Shown here piece after piece: positions 54,553 to 62,279 of a stretch of DNA of 64,000 bases. Position 1 is the first letter of the stretch. Each line of letters begins with the position of its first letter. Location of the stretch: positions 1 through 64,000 of the forward strand of contig JANXNM010000391.1 in the NCBI GenBank assembly GCA_025354065.1. Direction: 5' to 3'. A model generated the notes under the pieces. It made no database searches. It saw only the letters and a list, made by a program, of their open reading frames with translations, and was not told the DNA's origin. Position numbers and translations under genes: made by a program. Source of the DNA: Synechococcales cyanobacterium 340R_concoct_173_sub. GTDB lineage: Bacteria; Cyanobacteriota; Cyanobacteriia; Leptolyngbyales; Leptolyngbyaceae.

Positions 54553-55206
54553 TTAAGTAACTTCTGTGCATAGAAAGCTATCGATTATCCGAGGTGGAGC
54601 AATAAAAATATTAACTCTGCCACAAATAACATTGATTGCCTTAGCGACCTTCACGAGAGTAAAAGGGATTTCCAGATTGAAGAAATTTTTATTGTCGATA
54701 ATTTTAAAATAAAATAACTCAACAACGCGTCCTCTTTGATCATATGCCCATTCTCTATCCAAGTTTACAGAGTAACCTTTGACAGATAGAACTATAAGAT
54801 AAGAAGCAGCTAGTGGACTCAATAAAAGAAGTGAGAGAAATCCAAGAATCTTGCTTATGCTCTGAGATATTAATGATAGCCATCTGGACAAAGGGATAGA
54901 ATCTTCGATCGGATGATCGATCGAAATATAGCAAGCTTTTCCAGCCAGAGAACAAGCTTCGACCCATTTCTTAGTTGCCAATAAGCCAATGGTTCGATCC
55001 AGCTTTATAAGTTCAACAGGTGATCGTTTTAAACATTCTACCATTTGATTAAAATCACTAAGTCCTGCTAACTGAAAGGATGCATTTTGGTCTATGGCCT
55101 GAACAAAAAGCTTTCGATCACGCCAAGTTAAGGTACATTTTGACATTACAGAAAACTCTTTATCCTGAAGTTGTGATGATGATGAGAAAGAATCTTTAAC
55201 TGGCAT
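54553..55206 (-). CDS. HepC-like sugar-transferase relative lacking catalytic motifs
   Basis: From the ATG at 55206, with AGGA at good spacing, the product has 217 residues; a TTG at 55245 would add 13. Residues about 20-110 match the N-terminal domain of cyanobacterial HepC-type proteins (CTLTWRDRKLFVQAI, VECLKRSPVELIKLDRTIG, KKWVEACSLAGKACYI). A membrane segment follows (about 130-150). The C-terminal part is a shrunken bacterial sugar-transferase domain: WAYDQRGRVVELFYF stands where the family has W-VG-RG--F--FKFRTM, and AINVICGRVNIFIAPPR where it has LLNVLRGEMSLVGPRP. The Arg/Asp/Glu residues of the catalytic site are gone. I infer a degenerate priming transferase or a regulatory pseudoenzyme. 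Confidence 0.65.
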   Translation of the reverse strand: MPVKDSFSSSSQLQDKEFSVMSKCTLTWRDRKLFVQAIDQNASFQLAGLSDFNQMVECLKRSPVELIKLDRTIGLLATKKWVEACSLAGKACYISIDHPIEDSIPLSRWLSLISQSISKILGFLSLLLLSPLAASYLIVLSVKGYSVNLDREWAYDQRGRVVELFYFKIIDNKNFFNLEIPFTLVKVAKAINVICGRVNIFIAPPRIIDSFLCTEVT

Positions 55207-55274
55207 AGTGTTTAATCCTGGGATAGAAATAATGAAAACCGTCAAAGAATAAAAGCGGAGTAGAAATATGAAAC

Positions 55275-57500
55275 TTATGTAACCATAGAAACAGATTCAT
55301 AAATAGGATCAAGTCCCTTAGCAGGTACATCATTAGCAATGATGCCTATAAGATTCAATCGACCTAAACTAGATGAAGCTTTGATTACTTCATTCCTGCT
55401 GACATGATCTATACGTCCAACCATCAAGACACCAGATGCACGGGATGCCAAAAGCATTGCATCAACCATCCCCAAAGTCGGTGGCGCATCAATAATCACT
55501 AAGTCATAGGACTTTTCAAAGGTACTTATTAAACGTCGGAGTCGCTGAGAACTGAGAAGCTTTGCTGGATCTGTTGACCCTGTTCCTGCTGTTAGGACTG
55601 CCAGATTTCCATATTCTGATTCATCAGTATTTTTTTGAATAAGCGGAATTGGGCCATTATCTACTAAAAGATTTGCTAATCCAATTTCATTAGGGAGTTC
55701 CAACATTTTATGAAGACTTGGAGATCTCAAATCCCCATCAATCAATAGAACACGCTGATGCAATCGTGCTGCACTAATCGCAAGTCCCAGTGCAAAAGTT
55801 GATTTCCCCTCGCCAGCTAGAGCTGAAGTGACAACTAAGGATTTGAGTTTACCTTCAGTATTGAGAAGTTGGAAATTTTGGTAGATGAGGTCCAATGATT
55901 CCCGGAATGACTGCCAATGGAAAAACTGGTGAATATTCGGAACCGACTCTATCCCTTGACGTTGGAAAATTGGCTTAGGAGAAAGGCCAGTTTTAACAGA
56001 ATCGAAGCTAGGGACCATACCCAGCATAGGGACAGCCAACTGTTTTTTCAAATCATCAGAGGAATGTACTGCATCATCCGTACTTTCCTGTAAGAAGGCA
56101 ACTAGTGCACCTAAAATCAATCCTGCGATCGCACCTAACATTAATGTCTGTGTAATAGGAGTATTCGTCCTAGATCCTAGTTGAGCCTCCTCTACAATCT
56201 GCCAGTCAAAACTTCCACGAGCTATTTCCATCCCTAAATCTTGCCGGGTCTTGAGCAATTGTTTAAGAGTATCACGGTTCAGATCCACCTCAGGCTCTAG
56301 ACGGCCATACTCTGCTAAAAGTTTTGGGAATCGCTTAAGGTCAGTCTGCAACGTTTGAACAGCTTGTGAAGTCGCATAGTAACGAGCTTTTGCCGCCTCC
56401 AATGAGACTGAAGTCTCGGATAATTGTGTGAGTCCAGTGATATCCTGTGGAGTAAGCTGTGCAGAAGATAGTAGTCCTTCTTCTGTTGGAAGCGCTGCTC
56501 CTAGCACTCGACTAGATTCGATTTGTAACAACTCCATCTGTTTATTTCTCTGATCAACAATTTGCTGGACATAGGGTGTGTCATTCACAAATCGTAGCCG
56601 TTGTTGAACTAAAGCAAGTTCTGTCTTTTGAATCTCACTTAAGAGGGATTGATAGCGGGTAGATTGAGTTAATCGTGCCATGAGCCTTGTCCGCGTTGGA
56701 GTGCTCGGGAGTTGTTCCTGAAGAGCATTATAACGAGTTTGTAGCTCTTGGATTTGGGTAGAATTTAATTGAAGATCTTGTAGTGTTTTATTAAGTTGAT
56801 CAGAAGATTTCTGAGCTTCTAACTTCGGGTCAATTAATTCTTCATTAACTCGAAACTCTTTTAGTTTTGCTTCTGACTTTTGAAGTTTCTGGCCAATTTC
56901 AGGAAGTTGTTGATTAATAAATCCTAAACCTTTATCTAGACGTTGCTTTTGTTGTTCCCGATTATAATCTAGGTAAACCTTTTGAAGCGCATTCAATACT
57001 TTCTGTGCTTTCATGGGATCATTAGATCGATAATTAATTTGAAAAATCTTAGTAGGATCACTAATCTTCTTCGCGGTAGATGCTACCTGTGAAATAGTAA
57101 GATTCTGCTTAAAGAGTGCGATCGCGCCGTCATTATCAGGATTAAATTCAGGATAATCTTGCTTCACTGATTCCATCGTGCGTTTAATTAATCCAGAACT
57201 CTGTAAAAAATTAATTTGTGTAGCAGAGTCAACTTGCACATTGGAATCTGTAATTTCATCTGTTTGCTTTGCTGGTCCCTGAGTTTTACCTTGATAAATC
57301 GGCTCGATCAAAAGCTGCATTCCACTGGTATATGAAGGCATCTGGCGTAGACCGATCACTCCTGACACTGTAATTCCAGATAAGAGTCCAATTATGAGCC
57401 AATGTTTCCGCCTCAAGACAGCTGTGAAGATTTGAGAATAGCCGAGTTCTTTTTCGGGAGGAGCCGATCGCATTGGAGAAGGAAATTGTGAGGAAACCAT
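55275..57500 (-). CDS. Wzc-like polysaccharide co-polymerase / tyrosine autokinase
   Basis: A 741-residue protein. Two membrane helices (about 34-51 and 450-470) enclose a Wzz-type periplasmic domain with a long coiled coil (about 165-425). The cytoplasmic kinase domain has Walker A AGEGKST (562-568), Walker A' LLIDGD (585-590) and Walker B VIIDAPP (668-674). It controls chain length and export together with the Wza-like protein. The C-terminus has only one Tyr (734), not the usual Tyr-rich cluster, so autophosphorylation may be reduced or absent. It lies between a GT4 gene and the HepC-like gene in the operon. Confidence 0.9.
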   Translation of the reverse strand: MVSSQFPSPMRSAPPEKELGYSQIFTAVLRRKHWLIIGLLSGITVSGVIGLRQMPSYTSGMQLLIEPIYQGKTQGPAKQTDEITDSNVQVDSATQINFLQSSGLIKRTMESVKQDYPEFNPDNDGAIALFKQNLTISQVASTAKKISDPTKIFQINYRSNDPMKAQKVLNALQKVYLDYNREQQKQRLDKGLGFINQQLPEIGQKLQKSEAKLKEFRVNEELIDPKLEAQKSSDQLNKTLQDLQLNSTQIQELQTRYNALQEQLPSTPTRTRLMARLTQSTRYQSLLSEIQKTELALVQQRLRFVNDTPYVQQIVDQRNKQMELLQIESSRVLGAALPTEEGLLSSAQLTPQDITGLTQLSETSVSLEAAKARYYATSQAVQTLQTDLKRFPKLLAEYGRLEPEVDLNRDTLKQLLKTRQDLGMEIARGSFDWQIVEEAQLGSRTNTPITQTLMLGAIAGLILGALVAFLQESTDDAVHSSDDLKKQLAVPMLGMVPSFDSVKTGLSPKPIFQRQGIESVPNIHQFFHWQSFRESLDLIYQNFQLLNTEGKLKSLVVTSALAGEGKSTFALGLAISAARLHQRVLLIDGDLRSPSLHKMLELPNEIGLANLLVDNGPIPLIQKNTDESEYGNLAVLTAGTGSTDPAKLLSSQRLRRLISTFEKSYDLVIIDAPPTLGMVDAMLLASRASGVLMVGRIDHVSRNEVIKASSSLGRLNLIGIIANDVPAKGLDPIYESVSMVT

Positions 57501-57577
57501 AGAAGCAAACCAAATTAGATAATGAGAGAAGCTATGGGACGGATAAAGTGCTAATTGAGACGTAATAGAAGGAGACT

Positions 57578-58666
57578 CTAAACTAATATTGGAAGCTTTT
57601 CCATAACTCGATCGACTTGGCTAAAAAATGCATCTTCTGAGAAATTATTCACAGCATGATCGCGAATTTTGGCATAGTCCCAATCGATGGATTGCGCCTT
57701 AATCAAAGCTGCTTGTAATGATTCAGGCGCTTGACGACGGAAAAACAATCCTGTCATCCCTGGAACCTGAGTATCGAGAACTCCGCCTGCACCATAGGAA
57801 ATCACAGGCGTACCGCTTGCATTTGCCTCGATCGGAACCAATCCATAATCTTCAAGTGCTGCAACAATTACAGACTTCGCATTAGACATTAACTCCTTAC
57901 GTTTTGTATCCGAAACATGACCTAAAAATTCAATATTTCCCATCGCTTGCGCTTTGAGTTTGTCTCGTTCTGGGCCTTCTCCCGTAATTAAAAGTCTCCA
58001 CCCTAACCAATTAAATGCCTCAATAATTACATCAAGACGCTTATAACTAATCATCCGAGCCGAAGCCAGATAGTAGTTATCTTTCTTATCTGAAAATGTG
58101 AACTGACTAGCCTCGATCGGATAGTTAATTACGATCGCATTTTTCTTATAGGTTGTACGGATTCTTTGGGCAACAGTTGTTGAATTTGCAATATAAAGAT
58201 CAGGTTCCTGAGCATATTTTAAATCCTGCGCGCGCATGATACGAAAGATTTTTTCAATAAAAGGATAAAAGTTTTGATAATCCCCATACTCTCTCAAATA
58301 GGTCTGAGTATCCCAAAGAAATCGGGTTACATTATGACAAAAACAAATATGATAAGCGTCCGGTCTCTTGCGTACAGCTTTTGCGAAACTAGTACTGCTA
58401 CTAATGATTAAGTCATACTCTTGTAAATCTAATGCTCGGAACGCTGGGTAATAGAATGGAGCCATCATTCGGAAATACTTAGTCGCACCAGGAATACCCT
58501 GCAATATAGTTGTCCGTACTAGCCGATCGCTAAGATCGATCGTTTTTTGTGGGTCATAAAGAGACGTAAAAACATCCGCCTCTGGAAAGTGCCGACATAA
58601 CAATTCAAAGACGCGCTCTGCTCCGCCCTTTTGGGTTAGATAATCGTGAACCAATGCAATTTTCAT
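57578..58666 (-). CDS. Family 4 glycosyltransferase
   Basis: A 362-residue GT-B enzyme that starts MKIALVHDYLTQKGGAERVF, a common cyanobacterial EPS glycosyltransferase type, and carries YYLASARMISYKRLDVIIEA and EDYGLVPIEANASGTPVISY. In many cyanobacteria such a gene accompanies wza/wzc genes, as here. It begins a sub-operon after a 353-bp gap with TACGTA motifs. Confidence 0.9.
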   Translation of the reverse strand: MKIALVHDYLTQKGGAERVFELLCRHFPEADVFTSLYDPQKTIDLSDRLVRTTILQGIPGATKYFRMMAPFYYPAFRALDLQEYDLIISSSTSFAKAVRKRPDAYHICFCHNVTRFLWDTQTYLREYGDYQNFYPFIEKIFRIMRAQDLKYAQEPDLYIANSTTVAQRIRTTYKKNAIVINYPIEASQFTFSDKKDNYYLASARMISYKRLDVIIEAFNWLGWRLLITGEGPERDKLKAQAMGNIEFLGHVSDTKRKELMSNAKSVIVAALEDYGLVPIEANASGTPVISYGAGGVLDTQVPGMTGLFFRRQAPESLQAALIKAQSIDWDYAKIRDHAVNNFSEDAFFSQVDRVMEKLPILV

Positions 58667-59019
58667 AGGAATAAACCGATTACTGAGAGAGCCTTCAAAA
58701 CATCTACGTAACCATTACGTAACTTTATCTACGTACTGAACATAGACGTCAGTTATCAAGTCTGAGTTCCGTACTTTCTCATAAAACAAGCATTAGTTAC
58801 GCCCCTACGTATCAATATTATCAATGATTAGGATTATAATGACACTAAAAGTTCATGTTTTTTATCTAGTCTTCAAAAATGATAGCTGTTTAAGGGCTTG
58901 TAAAAAGTGTTCTTAATAATGCAAGGTCATCACTGTAAAGTAAGATTTGAAAATTAAACTTAAAAACCCACCTCCATGGACAAAATGTAGAGATGGGCTT
59001 TATAAATACATAATCAAAT
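58667..59019. promoter_or_regulatory. Intergenic region with clustered TACGTA motifs
   Basis: TACGTA occurs at 58705-58710, 58716-58721, 58730-58735 and 58806-58811. The first three are 11 and 14 bp apart, and the first two share TACGTAAC. They lie 39-145 bp upstream of the GT4 ATG at 58666. An operator or regulator-binding array is a reasonable guess. Nothing else recognisable fills the 353 bp. Confidence 0.4.
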
Positions 59020-60606
59020 TTAGTTATTTCCGCCGAATAATTTAAATACAGCAAAGACATTGGTAAATGGTGATAACACATCACTCAAGCCTTGGGAAAA
59101 GATAGCGAATCCAGTCTTTTTAACTACAATAATATCATTGTTTCGGAGTGCTGGATTACTCGTTTCATTAAGGTTTTGAGACAAGTCAAAAGAGATATCT
59201 CGTTTTGTCACTGTTCCATTAGGATTCAGACGTACTAAAGTGATTGATTTTTTAACAGCATTCTTATTAAACCCACCCGCCGTTAAAACAGCCTGATTTA
59301 ATGGTGTATTCGGCGGAAGTACTAATGCTCCGGGTCGTTCGACTTCGCCAACAACATTGACCGTCATTTTATCGGGTGAGAAACTTGCATTAGCTAATCT
59401 CGCAATTTCAGCATCATTTAAGGACGTCGCTACTGGAATTTCCACAGTGTCGCCTTCTTGCAACGGGACATCCTGAAGCAAATCACCAGATTCTAGAAGT
59501 TTTAAGAAATTGACGCTAATTTTCTGTTCAGTGCCAAAGCGAGTTGTGCGACGCACTTGAATATGGCGAATGTCGGCCATTTGTGAAATTCCACCAGCCT
59601 GCTGAATGGCTTGAGTTAATGTGGGAATAGCCGAGGCCGAGATATTGGCGATCGCAGTATTACCAGAATTACTAGTACTAGTACCGCCACCAGACGCAGT
59701 GCCACCACTTGTCAAAATATGAGAACCAGGTCGTAGCACTTCACCGATCACGGCAATTTGAATCGGGCGAGAATTACGACTTGCTAAATTAGTTGCAAGC
59801 AATTGTTTTGTTAACGCCAAATTCGGATCTGCCATCACAGGGATTAGAATGCTATCGCCATCCCGCAGTCGAATATCTTGACGCGCATCACCCGATCGTA
59901 ATAATTGCAATAAATTCACAGCAATTACTTCATTTCCATCGCCCGCTGTCCGCCGCCGAATCTTTACTCGTTCCAAATCTGCCGATTGGGTAATCCCTTG
60001 CGCCTGTTGAATCGCTCGACTTAACATCGGTGACTCACCCGTTGAACTGGCCAACGAATAAGCACCAGGGCGCTCAATTTCTCCCGCGATCGCAATCATC
60101 ACCGGGCGTGTCGCAATCACATTAATATTAATCACCGGGCGCGTGAGAATCGGAACATAGCGCGTTGCCAAAATTTGTGATGCCTGTTGGACCGTATAGC
60201 CCTGCAAAGACACCATTCCTAGCTGGGGCAAATTCACAGCGCCATTAGGCAGGATGGCATATTCTCCACTGAACTCCGGCAAATTGAAGAAATCTAACTT
60301 CAACCGATCGCCCGCTCCCAGAATATAACCCTCATCACTAACTACCGGAGCCGCGATCGGCACATCAAGAAAGCCAGATGTGGGCAACGGACGGGATGAC
60401 GTTTGAGGAGAGCCTTGAAGAGGTGTCGCATCTAAGCTGAGCGTCGTGGCGATCGCCCCCATGCCCATTGCCAACGTTCCAAAGCATCCTCCAATCAACG
60501 CGATCGTCCCCACACGAAATAAGGGATTGATCAGTAAGGGATTGATGAAAGGGACATCATCATCCACGTAATGGCCAAAATTTGGGTGAACGGTAAGATG
60601 ATGCAT
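59020..60606 (-). CDS. Wza-like polysaccharide export protein with SLBB domains
   Basis: From the ATG at 60606 the product has 528 residues (a TTG at 60618 would add four). A hydrophobic segment (about 24-50) near the N-terminus may be a signal. The poly_export domain follows: YILGAGDRLKLDFFNLPEFS, GAVNLPQLGMVSLQGYTVQQ, then three SLBB-type repeats (IAIAGEIERPGAYSL, IAVIGEVLRPGSHIL, VNVVGEVERPGALVL). It would form the periplasmic/outer-membrane exit of the exopolysaccharide. It is the first gene of the cluster, divergent from the gene at 61085. Confidence 0.9.
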   Translation of the reverse strand: MHHLTVHPNFGHYVDDDVPFINPLLINPLFRVGTIALIGGCFGTLAMGMGAIATTLSLDATPLQGSPQTSSRPLPTSGFLDVPIAAPVVSDEGYILGAGDRLKLDFFNLPEFSGEYAILPNGAVNLPQLGMVSLQGYTVQQASQILATRYVPILTRPVININVIATRPVMIAIAGEIERPGAYSLASSTGESPMLSRAIQQAQGITQSADLERVKIRRRTAGDGNEVIAVNLLQLLRSGDARQDIRLRDGDSILIPVMADPNLALTKQLLATNLASRNSRPIQIAVIGEVLRPGSHILTSGGTASGGGTSTSNSGNTAIANISASAIPTLTQAIQQAGGISQMADIRHIQVRRTTRFGTEQKISVNFLKLLESGDLLQDVPLQEGDTVEIPVATSLNDAEIARLANASFSPDKMTVNVVGEVERPGALVLPPNTPLNQAVLTAGGFNKNAVKKSITLVRLNPNGTVTKRDISFDLSQNLNETSNPALRNNDIIVVKKTGFAIFSQGLSDVLSPFTNVFAVFKLFGGNN

Positions 60607-61084
60607 AGTAGTTTCCAAAAAGAGTGAGGTTAAGGTGATCGTCTAGGTAGAAGATGATTTACGGAGAACACAATAGCTTTAAGAAATATATCTTGGGAAA
60701 TAGTAATAGCCTTTTACAGGGGTTTCCACATATATCTCAGGACAATCTGCATGAAAATCTTAAGATTTCAGGATCCCGGTTGAGATTACTGCACTACTTA
60801 TATTTACAGAGAAACTATAACCGATATAAGTTCCCGTCACCCGTAGATTTACAGGCTAATTAAGAAAAAGTTTACAATGTCTTCATCTATATATTTTCTT
60901 GGAAAGTTTTAATTTTTGTCCTGAACTATCACAAAAAGGTCTGTTTAGATGATGTAAATAGAGGCAATATGTAGACAATATCCTCACATCTCACTTCTAA
61001 GACGGATTTTTAACGCGATCGCATCTCTAAATCAGCCATTCTCAACCGATTCATCTCTCAAAGTAGTCAGTGACGGAGCGTCCT
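60607..61084. other. Divergent region between the EPS cluster and the Pro-rich protein gene
   Basis: About 480 bp, AT-rich, must contain the promoter of the polysaccharide operon and of the plus-strand gene. A 69-codon frame at 60654-60863 looks random in composition. I see no recognised operator, repeat or RNA. A HIP1 octamer GCGATCGC lies at 61015-61022. Confidence 0.4.
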
Positions 61085-62101
61085 ATGATTCACAGTATTA
61101 ATATTTTTGATGGAAAACCAGCCGTCAAAACACCTACAGAAATTTTGGACGCGAACGTTCTGAAGAAGAATGTGGATATTTTGGATGTGGATATTTTGGA
61201 TGCCGATATTTTAGATGCCAATCTCACCGCAACAGAAACCATCACCTTTATGCCGATCGAAGGCGCACCGTCCGCCTCTCAAAGTACTGCTGGAGTCGTC
61301 CAATCCGTCCTCATTTGCGCCAATACTCCCAAGTTGTCACAACTCACTAATTACATTGTCAATAGCGACGATCTGAGCACCTATGTCCAGTATCCTTCGG
61401 TGTCATTTTCCACACTAAGCCTGAGTAATGGGCCGCGCCGAGTTCGTTCTATTCGGTTGCCTTGGCTCGAATTAGGCGGTGGACTAGCTGCATTTGCCAT
61501 TATTTCTGGGGTTGTCGTCATTGATGGTCTCAAGCAAGCTAAGCTCTCTCCCAGTAAGCCCATCGCTCAACTCACGCCCCCCAAGCTCACTAACATTCCA
61601 AAGAGCAATCCTCTGGGTTCCTCTCATCTGGGTTCCTCTCAAATGAGTGTTGCTGAGCTGATGAATTCAGGCCGATCGTTGCCTACGCCAAACAGCGCAG
61701 TGAATTTTCCCACCCCACAAATTACGTTAAATTCAATTGCGACTAATTCGACATTACCGAAGCCCACGACTGCGCCTCTAATGCCACGCCGTCCGATCGC
61801 AATGCCTGAAACAGAGGTAAGAGGTTCTCAAGTCCTTCCCGCCTCCCAGAGGCCTGTTCGGACACAACTCATTCCACAACAAGCTATTCCACAACCCGTT
61901 TCGCAGCAGCCACCTTTAAATCCTTCAGCCTTCCCACCTCAGGAAATTCCTAAAACACCGATCGTTGCACCTCTCATACCTGCGCTACCCACCCCGTCAT
62001 CCAATCCAGCCGATCCCTTGACCTACAACGGATCAAACTTGATCCAAGTTTCCACACCGCCACAAAATCCCTCGGTCAGCACATCAAATGTCGGTAGATA
62101 A
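61085..62101 (+). CDS. Membrane-anchored proline-rich protein, function unknown
   Basis: The ATG at 61085 has a GGAG seven bases before it; an in-frame GTG at 61070 is possible. The 338-residue product has an N-terminal cytoplasmic part with three copies of the pentapeptide-like VDILD / ADILD motif (residues about 30-45), one membrane segment (about 138-156) and then about 180 residues rich in Pro, Thr, Ser and Gln. Such a layout resembles TonB-like or cell-wall linker proteins but no C-terminal TonB domain is present. I do not recognise the family. Confidence 0.6.
   Translation: MIHSINIFDGKPAVKTPTEILDANVLKKNVDILDVDILDADILDANLTATETITFMPIEGAPSASQSTAGVVQSVLICANTPKLSQLTNYIVNSDDLSTYVQYPSVSFSTLSLSNGPRRVRSIRLPWLELGGGLAAFAIISGVVVIDGLKQAKLSPSKPIAQLTPPKLTNIPKSNPLGSSHLGSSQMSVAELMNSGRSLPTPNSAVNFPTPQITLNSIATNSTLPKPTTAPLMPRRPIAMPETEVRGSQVLPASQRPVRTQLIPQQAIPQPVSQQPPLNPSAFPPQEIPKTPIVAPLIPALPTPSSNPADPLTYNGSNLIQVSTPPQNPSVSTSNVGR
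61172..61216 (+). repeat. Three 15-bp in-frame repeats
   Basis: GTGGATATTTTGGAT is found at 61172-61186 and 61187-61201, and a diverged copy at 61202-61216. They encode VDILD, VDILD and ADILD. A separate 15-bp duplication (CTGGGTTCCTCTCAT) is at 61613-61642 in the same gene. Confidence 0.9.
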
Positions 62102-62279
62102 TCGGTTTCCACTAATTACTGCGGCTTGAGGTTTCTAAACTTTAAGTTTAAGTTTCTAATCTTTAATCTGAAGCAGTTTCAGCATTGATGTTTTAAGGTT
62201 TGGTAGATTTAAGTTGGTTTGGCGAGGGATCGACCATCCGATCGTTCTACATTCACTTAATTCACACAATTAATTCACA

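Noticed and set aside
36469..60618. A defence system or secondary-metabolite pathway in the minus-strand cluster
   Set aside because: All recognisable genes are glycosyltransferases, methyltransferases, polymerase, flippase and export proteins; there is no nuclease, helicase, NRPS/PKS or toxin-antitoxin gene.
60654..60863. 69-codon plus-strand frame in the gap before the Pro-rich protein gene
   Set aside because: No ribosome-binding site of note, low-complexity-free but random-looking composition, and no family resemblance; the gap is better explained as divergent promoters.
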